The position numbers and the translations under genes were made by a program. Below are positions 5,561 through 11,374 of a DNA stretch of 11,374 nucleotides, one piece after another. The stretch is from NCBI GenBank assembly GCA_023474015.1, contig JAMCYN010000103.1, positions 1-11,374 of the forward strand, written 5' to 3'. The notes below the pieces were generated by a model that was not told the DNA's origin, made no database searches, and saw nothing but the letters and a program-made list of their open reading frames with translations. The DNA comes from Armatimonadota bacterium. Lineage in GTDB: Bacteria > Armatimonadota > UBA5829. Within the stretch, counting starts at the first letter, position 1, and the number at the start of each line of letters is the position of its first letter.

Positions 5561-6763
5561 GTGGAAAGCGGAAAGCGGAAAGCGGAGAGCGGGAATCCAG
5601 TTCGCATATCATTGTTAGGTTCCACGGGCTCGATTGGGACTCAGGTGCTGGATGTTGTGAGGCGGCTGGGGCCGAAGATGGTCGATATTGTCGGCTTGGG
5701 CGCTCAAAACAATGCCGACCTACTAATCAAACAAGCGTTGGAGTTCGACCCAATGATTGTATGTATCGGTGATGAATCCTGTCGGCTGGTAGTCTCGGAG
5801 AGACTGGCCGGCAAGGGCATAAGGGTCGTTGCTGGACCAAGCGGATTCGATGAGCTTGCCATCGAATCCGAAGCTGATAAAATAGTAGTATCCGTGGCTG
5901 GTACGCCGGGGCTTTCCCCCACCCTTCGCGCAATCGAGGCGGGTAAGGATGTTGCCCTGGCGAGCAAGGAAGTGTTGGTCGCGGCGGGGCATCTTGTGAT
6001 GGATGCCGTTAAGCGGGCGGGTGTCGCGCTTCTACCGATAGACAGCGAGCACTCGGCCATCTTCCAGTGCCTTAACGGCGAGGACCGCGAGAGTATCGAG
6101 AAGATATACTTGACCGCATCGGGAGGAGCTTTTCGAAACACGCCGAAATCCGAACTGGCGAACGTGACGGCGGAGCAGGCGCTTGCTCACCCGACGTGGA
6201 AGATGGGCAGGAAGGTCACCGTCGACTCCGCCACCATGATGAATAAGGGTCTCGAGATCATCGAGGCCAAGTGGTTCTTCGGGGTCGAGGCCGACCAGAT
6301 CGAGGTCGTGATCCACCCGACGAGCATAGTCCACTCGATGGTGCGTTTTTGCGATGGCTCGATAATCGCGCAGCTTGGACTGCCCGATATGCGGCTGCCG
6401 ATCCAGTATTCGCTGCTATATCCGAAACGAGTCGATTCGAAGCTGCCGAGGCTGGATATCCTTGAGGCCGGCGCGCTTGCGTTTGAGAAAGTTGATTTTG
6501 ACAAGTTCGAGTGTCTCGCGCTCGCGATGGAAGCGGCTAGGGTCGGCGGCACGCTCGCAGTTGTAATGAACGCGGCGGACGAGGTGGCGGTGGATATGTT
6601 CCTCAAGGGCAGGCTCGGATTTCTGGACATACCCAGGGTAGTCCAACAGACCATGGAAAGTCACACGCCGCAGCCGTCGCCGAGTTTGGAAGAAATATAC
6701 GCCGTTGACGCCGAGGCGAGGCGGAAGGCGTTGGAGTTTGCGGAGTTCGCAATCAGGAGTTAG
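5561..6763 (+). CDS. dxr: 1-deoxy-D-xylulose 5-phosphate reductoisomerase
   Basis: DXR converts DXP to MEP with NADPH, the committed step of the non-mevalonate isoprenoid pathway and the target of fosmidomycin. The 400 residues show the NADPH loop GSTGSIG (20-26) and 'ALASKEVLVAAG' (usually ANKE; Ser135 here). Metal ligands appear in 'PIDSEHSAIFQCL' (Asp161, Glu163) and at Glu232. 'LTASGGAF', the flap Trp213 in 'HPTWKMGRK', and 'VDSATMMNKGLE' with substrate residues Ser223, Asn228 and Lys229 are all present. Homologues begin at about 'RISLLGSTG'; here roughly 13 extra residues (ESGKRKAESGNP) come from a heptamer repeat. GTG 5561 is the only reasonable start, with AGGAG at 5545-5549, a rather long 11-nt spacing. 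The catalytic set is complete. Confidence 0.97.
   Translation: MESGKRKAESGNPVRISLLGSTGSIGTQVLDVVRRLGPKMVDIVGLGAQNNADLLIKQALEFDPMIVCIGDESCRLVVSERLAGKGIRVVAGPSGFDELAIESEADKIVVSVAGTPGLSPTLRAIEAGKDVALASKEVLVAAGHLVMDAVKRAGVALLPIDSEHSAIFQCLNGEDRESIEKIYLTASGGAFRNTPKSELANVTAEQALAHPTWKMGRKVTVDSATMMNKGLEIIEAKWFFGVEADQIEVVIHPTSIVHSMVRFCDGSIIAQLGLPDMRLPIQYSLLYPKRVDSKLPRLDILEAGALAFEKVDFDKFECLALAMEAARVGGTLAVVMNAADEVAVDMFLKGRLGFLDIPRVVQQTMESHTPQPSPSLEEIYAVDAEARRKALEFAEFAIRS
5563..5590 (+). repeat. Tandem heptamer array at the start of dxr
   Basis: There are three exact GGAAAGC units (5563-5569, 5570-5576, 5577-5583) and one GGAGAGC (5584-5590), followed by a divergent GGGAATC. The array begins on the last base of the GTG start codon of dxr and is translated as part of the protein. 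Because 7 is not a multiple of 3, gain or loss of one unit would shift the dxr reading frame. No complementary right arm is visible, unlike the elements at 4740-4798 and 9807-9898. Confidence 0.85.
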
Positions 6764-6766
6764 ATA

Positions 6767-8317
6767 TTGGTCATACAAACCACGATAGCGCTGGTATTCA
6801 TATTCGCCGTGCTGGTGATGTTCCACGAGCTGGGGCATTTCATTGCCGCGCGGCTGGTAGGGATTAAGATCGAGGAGTTCTCGTTTGGGTTCGGCCCGAA
6901 GCTGATCAGATTGTTCAAACGTGGGGATACTGATTACACCTGGCGTCTGGTGCCATTGGGAGGCTTCGTAAGGCTGACCGGCATGGAGCCAGGCGACGAG
7001 AACATACCTGACAGCTTTCAGGCACAGGCGATCTGGAAGCGGGCGCTGGTGATATTCTGCGGGCCATTCGCGAGCTTTTTGCTGGCCGTGATCGTCTTCG
7101 TGACGATGGGCGTGTTCTGGGGTTATCCAATCGGCAGTACACAGAACAAGATCGGGATGGTAATTCCGCAAACCGAGGCCGCTCGAATAGGGCTTCGCGC
7201 GGGTGACAGGATTCTTGAGATCGACGGCGTGAAGATCAGCGACGGCAAGCAGATGGTAGATTTTATCCACGACGCCCCCGGCAAGGACCTGTCGCTGCTG
7301 GTCGAGCGCAACGGCTCCAAGCAAACCCTTACGGCGGTCCCTCGATGGTCCGTCACGTATCTGGGCGCCTCATGGTCGTTTATGGATGCCAAACAAGGCA
7401 GCGTGGACGGCGTTTATGAGAGCTCACCCGCGAAGAGCGCGGGAATCGAGCCCAATGACAAGCTCATAAGCCTCAACGGCAAACAAATCGGGAGCGGTGA
7501 GGATTTCATCGCCGCAATCCAGGATGCCGGTGAGAAGCAGGTAACCATCGAGCTCAAGCGAAATGACGAGACGATCAGCGCGAAGGCGGTGCCGCCGGTC
7601 GGATGGGTAAGATTTATGGGAACCAGGTGGGCATTCCCTGGCGCATACGCCGATAAGGTCAGTAAGGATTCTCCATTCAAGTATGGAGATGAACTGGTCA
7701 AGATCAATGGCGCGAAGGTGAAGACCGCTGATGACCTGCTGCGTGTTCTGCGTTTCGAAAAGAGCCGCTCGCTCGACTTTGTAGTCGGGCGAGAGGATGG
7801 GGAGAAGCCTATCACGGTTTCACCCAGTCCCGCGCAGCTTGCGGCGGTCGGCCAGGGAGTATTCACCGCAAGGGGCCTTCTTGGATTCCAACCGGAACAG
7901 ACGCTGGTGAAGGCAGGCTTTGTGGAATCGGTCGGCAAGGGCCTGTTGATCACCAAGAATATTGCGGCGGTATTGATCCAAACGCTGACCACCAAACGCA
8001 TAAAGGACGAGGTCGGCGGCCCGGTGATGATCGCCAAGATGACCAGTTCCGCGGTCGCCCGGGGCTCGTACTGGGTCCTGCAGATGCTGGGCGGGTTGAG
8101 TATGAGCCTTGCGTTCATCAATCTCATTCCAATTCCTGCCATACTAGACGGAGGGCACCTGATACTGCTGTTTGTCGAGGGTATCCGTAGAAAGCGCTGG
8201 ACCATCGAGCAGATGCGTGTATTTCAAATGATAGGGTTCGCCATTCTCGTTGTGCTTGTTGTGACCGTACTTTGGTCCGACATATTTAAGATTTCCCGAG
8301 GGCTGGTGCCGCAGTAA
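6767..8317 (+). CDS. rseP: Site-2 intramembrane metalloprotease (RseP/RasP family) with several PDZ domains
   Basis: RseP-type proteases cut transmembrane anti-sigma factors or remnant signal peptides within the membrane. The zinc site HELGH is at residues 20-24 in the first helix. 'VPLGGFVRLTGMEPG' follows, then a second membrane segment at about 92-118. PDZ-like regions lie at about 130-190 and 208-272, with a weaker third at about 290-352 ('FPGAYADKVSKDSPFKYGDEL'). 'DEVGGPVMIAKM' precedes the second metal motif NLIPIPAILDGGHL (452-465; Asp461). This has one more residue between PIP and LDG than the usual NLLPIPVLDGG. A last membrane helix is at about 485-503. At 516 residues it is longer than the 450-residue E. 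coli protein. The start is TTG 6767, with AGGAG 7 nt upstream and 3 nt after the dxr stop. Confidence 0.95.
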   Translation: MVIQTTIALVFIFAVLVMFHELGHFIAARLVGIKIEEFSFGFGPKLIRLFKRGDTDYTWRLVPLGGFVRLTGMEPGDENIPDSFQAQAIWKRALVIFCGPFASFLLAVIVFVTMGVFWGYPIGSTQNKIGMVIPQTEAARIGLRAGDRILEIDGVKISDGKQMVDFIHDAPGKDLSLLVERNGSKQTLTAVPRWSVTYLGASWSFMDAKQGSVDGVYESSPAKSAGIEPNDKLISLNGKQIGSGEDFIAAIQDAGEKQVTIELKRNDETISAKAVPPVGWVRFMGTRWAFPGAYADKVSKDSPFKYGDELVKINGAKVKTADDLLRVLRFEKSRSLDFVVGREDGEKPITVSPSPAQLAAVGQGVFTARGLLGFQPEQTLVKAGFVESVGKGLLITKNIAAVLIQTLTTKRIKDEVGGPVMIAKMTSSAVARGSYWVLQMLGGLSMSLAFINLIPIPAILDGGHLILLFVEGIRRKRWTIEQMRVFQMIGFAILVVLVVTVLWSDIFKISRGLVPQ

Positions 8318-8318
8318 G

Positions 8319-9377
8319 ATGGAACGCAAAGCTACGCGGAAGGTAACGGTTGGCGATGTGGAGATCGGCGGCGGGACGCCGGTGTCGGTGCAGTCGATGA
8401 CAAATACCCCAACCGCCGACATCGATGCCACCGTCGATCAGATCAGGCGGCTGGAGATGGCCGGATGCGACATCGTGCGTGTAGCCGTGCCGAACCTTGA
8501 GACGGCTAGCGCGATTAAGGAGATCAAAGCTGCCATCTCGATTCCGCTTGTGGCTGATATCCATTTCGACTATAAACTCGCTCTCGCAAGCCTCGAATCG
8601 GGCGCGGACAAGCTGAGGATCAACCCCGGCAACATCGGCTCCGATGATAAGGTCGAGGCCGTGGCCAAGGCAGCGAATGAACGCGGCGTTCCAATCAGGA
8701 TCGGGGTCAACGCCGGATCTATCGACCGCAAGCGCTACGGGCTGCCGTCGGCGGAAGCTCTGGTCGAGAGCGGGCTTGACGAGGTCAGAGTGCTCGAGAA
8801 ACTCGGTTTCGAGGACATAGTGCTCTCGCTGAAGGCGTTCGATGTGCCGATGATGATCGAGGCATATAGGTTAGCGAGCGAGCGGTGCAATTATCCGCTG
8901 CATTTGGGAGTGACCGAGGCCGGGCTTGCCTGGGAAGGCACGATACGAAGTTCGGTAGGAATCGGGACGCTGTTGGCCGAAGGAATCGGGGACACCTTGA
9001 GGGTGTCGCTGACAGCGGACCCGGTCGAAGAAGTTAAAGTTGGCAAGGAAATATTAAACAGTCTTGGACTCTACCAAAAGCCTTTTACCTTGATTTCCTG
9101 CCCCACCTGCGGCAGGTGCTCCATCGACATTACCGCGATTGCGGGCGAGGTGAGAAGCAGGCTTGAGACGAATCCGCCGTCGAAGCCGATTACCGTGGCA
9201 GTGATGGGATGCGTTGTGAACGGTCCCGGCGAGGCGTCGCTGGCCGACGTCGGGATCGCCGGGGGCGCGGGAGTCGGGATGGTATTTGCCAGGGGCGAGA
9301 TGCTTCGGAAAGTCGATGAGGATTCGCTCGTTGATGAGCTGATGAATGAAGTGCAGAGGTTCCAAAGTGATTCGTAA
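8319..9377 (+). CDS. ispG: 4-hydroxy-3-methylbut-2-enyl diphosphate synthase (flavodoxin/ferredoxin dependent)
   Basis: IspG (GcpE) reduces MEcPP to HMBPP, the penultimate MEP-pathway step, using a [4Fe-4S] cluster. The 352 residues form the two-domain bacterial type. The N-terminal TIM-barrel shows 'PVSVQSMTNTPTADIDATVDQI' in part, 'GCDIVRVAVP', 'PLVADIHFDYKLAL' and 'LRINPGNIG'. The C-terminal domain carries the cluster ligands Cys261 and Cys264 (SCPTCGR) and Cys298, with Glu305 in 'GCVVNGPGEA'. An extra Cys267 sits just after the CPTCGR motif. The ATG at 8319 follows the rseP stop by 1 nt, with no good Shine-Dalgarno, so translation is likely coupled. Its last 11 nt overlap the next gene. 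Confidence 0.97.
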   Translation: MERKATRKVTVGDVEIGGGTPVSVQSMTNTPTADIDATVDQIRRLEMAGCDIVRVAVPNLETASAIKEIKAAISIPLVADIHFDYKLALASLESGADKLRINPGNIGSDDKVEAVAKAANERGVPIRIGVNAGSIDRKRYGLPSAEALVESGLDEVRVLEKLGFEDIVLSLKAFDVPMMIEAYRLASERCNYPLHLGVTEAGLAWEGTIRSSVGIGTLLAEGIGDTLRVSLTADPVEEVKVGKEILNSLGLYQKPFTLISCPTCGRCSIDITAIAGEVRSRLETNPPSKPITVAVMGCVVNGPGEASLADVGIAGGAGVGMVFARGEMLRKVDEDSLVDELMNEVQRFQSDS

Positions 9378-9837
9378 GGCAAGGGTGCCGGATGTCCCGG
9401 AGTTGCAGAGGCTGATTAACCATTTCGCCGAACGCGACGAGATGCTGCCGCGGTCGCTGAACACAATCTACGAGAGCATCCGCGACTTCTTCGTGCTTGA
9501 AGAAGATGGCCACATACTCGGCTGCTGCGCGCTGCATGTGACCTGGGGCGATCTTGCGGAGATAAAGTCGCTTGCCGTTGATGAGAGTGTTCATGGTCAA
9601 AGTTTAGGCAGCAATCTTGTGCAAGCTTGTATCGATGAGGCGCATGAGATGGGAGTCCCGAAAATATTCGCGCTGACCTACGTGCCGGGTTTCTTCGAGA
9701 AGATGGGATTTGCGCGAGTGGACAAAGCCACCCTGCCGCACAAAATATGGTCTGAGTGTATTAACTGCCACAAATTCCCCGATTGCGGGGAGGAAGCGGT
9801 GGCCAAGGAATTAGGAATTAGGAATTGTGAATTGTGA
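9367..9837 (+). CDS. argA: GNAT acetyltransferase, probable short N-acetylglutamate synthase
   Basis: This is a single GNAT-domain protein of 156 residues. It resembles the stand-alone N-acetylglutamate synthases that start arginine synthesis by acetylating glutamate with acetyl-CoA. Supporting features are 'RKARVPDVPELQRLINHFA', 'EIKSLAVDESVHGQSLGS', 'IFALTYVPGFFEKMGF' and the family-typical cysteine tail 'WSECINCHKFPDCGEEAV'. The acetyl-CoA loop, normally R/Q-x-x-G-x-G/A, reads HGQSLG (residues 76-81), so the first Gly is Ser and the basic residue is His. GTG 9367 is preferred over ATG 9346 because AGAGG lies 7 nt upstream; it overlaps ispG by 11 nt. The last ten or so residues and the stop are encoded by a heptamer repeat. 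The substrate is inferred, not shown. Confidence 0.75.
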   Translation: MIRKARVPDVPELQRLINHFAERDEMLPRSLNTIYESIRDFFVLEEDGHILGCCALHVTWGDLAEIKSLAVDESVHGQSLGSNLVQACIDEAHEMGVPKIFALTYVPGFFEKMGFARVDKATLPHKIWSECINCHKFPDCGEEAVAKELGIRNCEL

Positions 9838-9898
9838 ATTGAAGGGAGGGCCAGCCCCTTCTCTAATTCATAATTCAAAATTCAACATTCAAAATTGA
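9807..9898. repeat. Palindromic 7-nt-period repeat element between the GNAT gene and proS
   Basis: The left arm has five phased heptamers: GGAATTA twice, GGAATTG, TGAATTG twice (9807-9841). A 22-nt centre contains AAGGG (9842-9846) and CCCTT (9856-9860). The right arm has five phased heptamers: TAATTCA twice, AAATTCA, ACATTCA, AAATTGA (9864-9898). The arms are approximate reverse complements, giving a long hairpin. The left arm supplies the end and stop codon of the upstream gene. The right arm runs into the GAGG ribosome site of proS at 9897-9900. The layout is the same as the element at 4740-4798, with a different heptamer. Confidence 0.85.
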
Positions 9899-9905
9899 GG
9901 ACAAA

Positions 9906-11374
9906 ATGCGAGCATCACAACTGTTTTTTCCGACATTAAGAGAAGTCCCGGCGGAAGCTGAGATGGTGAGCCATAGGCTGCTGCTGCGGGGCGGGTTTAT
10001 ACGCAAGGTGGCGGCGGGGATATACGATTACCTGCCGTTGGGATATAAGGTCATCAAGAAGATCGAGAAGATCGTGCGCGAGGAGATGGACGATCAGGGC
10101 GGGCAGGAACTGTTGATGCCCGCGATTATCCCATCCGAGCTATATCAGGAGACCGGGCGCTGGGGGCTCGATGTGCTCTTTCGGCTGAAGGATCGCAATG
10201 ACCGCGACTACGCAATAGGGTTCACTCACGAAGAGGTTATCACGGATATTGTGCGGCGCGATGTGCGATCATACCGCGAACTGCCGCTCAACCTCTACCA
10301 GATTCAGACAAAAGGGCGCGATGAGCCGAGGCCCAGGGGCGGAGTCGTCCGGGGCCGCGAGTTTATAATGCTCGATTCATACAGCTTCGACCGGACCTGG
10401 GAGGACCTCGACCGCGCGTACGATAAGATGTACATCGCGTTCGCTCGAATCTGCGCGCGCTGCGGGCTGGAGCCATTGGTGGTCGAGGCCGACTCCGGCG
10501 CAATCGGCGGCAAGGACAGCCAGGAGTATATGGTCATCACCGAGGCTGGGGAGGATACCGTGCTCGTGTGCACCTCCTGCGGCTACGCCGCGAACGCCGA
10601 GAAGTGCGGCATAGGCGAGAGGCCGATAAAGCAGTCAGACGATGAGATAGCCCCTTTAGAGTTGGTTGACACGCCCAACGCCCGCACCATCGAGCAAATA
10701 GCGTCGTTCCTGAAGAAGTCGCCGAAGAAGATTGTAAAGACGCTGATCTACAAGACCGGTGATCAGGTCGTGGCGGCACTCGTGCGCGGCGATCGTGAGC
10801 TTAATGAGCCCAAGCTCATGCGCGCCCTCGGGGTTAAGAGCATAGAGATGGCCGACGCGGATATCATTGAGAAAGTCACCGGCGCGGAAGTCGGGTTCGC
10901 GGGACCCGTCGGCATCAACGGCGCCAAGATAATCGCGGATCGCGAAATTCAGGGGATGGCAAATGTCGTCGTCGGCGGCAACAAGACGGATGCGCATTAT
11001 GTAAATGCCAACCTCGACCGGGACTTTGAGGTCGAGACATTCGCGGACATCCGCGTTGCCGGTAAGGGCGACGCCTGCCCACACTGCCAGGGCGTCCTTG
11101 ACGCTAGGCGCGGGATGGAAATCGGACATATATTCAAGTTGGGAACGATTTATTCCGAAGGTATGGATGCGAAGTTCCTTGACGACGACGGCAAAGAGAA
11201 GCCTTTTATTATGGGCTGCTACGGGATGGGCGTGAGCCGAATGCTCGCGGCAATCCCCGAAGTCGGCAACGACAAGGACGGTATGATCTGGCCCATTGGG
11301 GTCGCGCCGTTTGAGGTCGTGGTTGTCCTGCTTAATCGCGATGATGACGATCAGTGCAATGCCGCGACACGCAT
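9906..11374 (+). CDS. proS: Prolyl-tRNA synthetase, bacterial type with inserted editing domain, 3'-truncated by window edge
   Basis: ProRS charges tRNA-Pro and, in this form, deacylates Ala-tRNA-Pro with an inserted YbaK-like domain. I read the frame directly; it stays open to the window end (489 residues of about 570). Motif 1 is around 'ELLMPAIIPSELYQETGRW' (68-86). Motif 2 is 'QTKGRDEPRPRGG' (134-146) followed by 'REFIMLDSYSFD'; homologues read TKFRDE, so Gly137 replaces a conserved Phe. Two CxxC pairs (222/225 and 391/394) flank the editing domain at about 250-380, which includes 'IVKTLIYK'. Motif 3 is 'GCYGMGVSRMLAAI' (437-450). The C-terminal anticodon-binding domain begins near 'VAPFEVVVVLLN' and is cut off. 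ATG 9906 has GAGG 5 nt upstream, at the edge of the repeat element. Confidence 0.97.
   Translation, partial: MRASQLFFPTLREVPAEAEMVSHRLLLRGGFIRKVAAGIYDYLPLGYKVIKKIEKIVREEMDDQGGQELLMPAIIPSELYQETGRWGLDVLFRLKDRNDRDYAIGFTHEEVITDIVRRDVRSYRELPLNLYQIQTKGRDEPRPRGGVVRGREFIMLDSYSFDRTWEDLDRAYDKMYIAFARICARCGLEPLVVEADSGAIGGKDSQEYMVITEAGEDTVLVCTSCGYAANAEKCGIGERPIKQSDDEIAPLELVDTPNARTIEQIASFLKKSPKKIVKTLIYKTGDQVVAALVRGDRELNEPKLMRALGVKSIEMADADIIEKVTGAEVGFAGPVGINGAKIIADREIQGMANVVVGGNKTDAHYVNANLDRDFEVETFADIRVAGKGDACPHCQGVLDARRGMEIGHIFKLGTIYSEGMDAKFLDDDGKEKPFIMGCYGMGVSRMLAAIPEVGNDKDGMIWPIGVAPFEVVVVLLNRDDDDQCNAATR

Noticed and set aside
4410..5612. A 400-codon open frame on the minus strand
   Set aside because: It lies antisense to frr and uppS, both clear full-length homologues, and its translation has no recognisable domain. 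It is a shadow of biased codon use.
6416..7324. A 302-codon open frame on the minus strand
   Set aside because: It is antisense to dxr and rseP and low in family resemblance, with many Arg, His and Pro as expected from reversed GC-rich codons.
7414..8205. A 263-codon open frame on the minus strand
   Set aside because: It is antisense to the rseP PDZ and catalytic regions, and its composition (Ser, Pro, Arg rich) is typical of a shadow frame.
9103..9120. CACCTGC-G-GCAGGTG palindrome in ispG
   Set aside because: It encodes the conserved iron-sulfur motif Cys-Pro-Thr-Cys-Gly-Arg, so the symmetry is most simply a by-product of coding.
9807..9898. Possible CRISPR array
   Set aside because: Units are 7 nt with no spacers and the arms are complementary, which does not fit CRISPR repeats of roughly 23-40 nt with unique spacers.

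Overview
The window comes from a bacterial chromosome. It carries the widely conserved translation, isoprenoid and envelope gene cluster rpsB-tsf-pyrH-frr-uppS-dxr-rseP-ispG-(argA-like)-proS on the plus strand. A polysaccharide-type ABC exporter (ATPase plus permease) is read divergently on the minus strand. The MEP isoprenoid pathway (dxr, ispG), a short EF-Ts of 203 residues and a bacterial-type ProRS with an inserted editing domain point to a bacterium. I cannot assign a phylum from sequence alone. Non-ATG starts are frequent: TTG for rpsB, frr and rseP; GTG for pyrH, dxr and the argA-like gene. Both window edges cut genes: the ABC ATPase on the left and proS on the right.

Layout: 1-1489 (minus) holds the ABC exporter pair. 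1490-1719 is a divergent control region with back-to-back extended -10 style promoters, a 13-nt perfect palindrome between them, and an rpsB leader containing a strong hairpin. 1720-4655 holds rpsB, tsf, pyrH and frr (ribosome, elongation, UMP kinase, ribosome recycling); the last three overlap or nearly overlap. 4800-9377 holds uppS, dxr, rseP and ispG. These cover undecaprenyl carrier synthesis, two MEP-pathway steps and the site-2 intramembrane protease. 9367-9837 is a small GNAT protein resembling short N-acetylglutamate synthases, and 9906-11374 is most of proS. The usual cdsA between uppS and dxr is absent.

The most unusual signal is a set of 7-nt-period repeats at three gene junctions. 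Ahead of uppS and ahead of proS there is a palindromic element made of heptamers on the left arm, a GAAGG...CCTTC core, and roughly complementary heptamers on the right arm. A one-sided array of four GGAAAGC-type heptamers sits at the start of dxr and encodes its N-terminus. The heptamer sequence differs between sites, but the period and architecture are shared. The elements also encode the C-terminus of the argA-like protein and stop directly at the ribosome-binding site or start codon of the next gene. Other repeats are a 22-nt inverted pair between rpsB and tsf, and a 10-bp GC-rich hairpin upstream of uppS.

Several otherwise normal housekeeping proteins carry substitutions at nearly invariant positions: EF-Ts TDF to TTF, an extra residue in the RseP LDG motif, ProRS motif 2 F to G, and an altered acetyl-CoA loop in the GNAT. 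Each is read directly from the codons but would need an alignment to judge.
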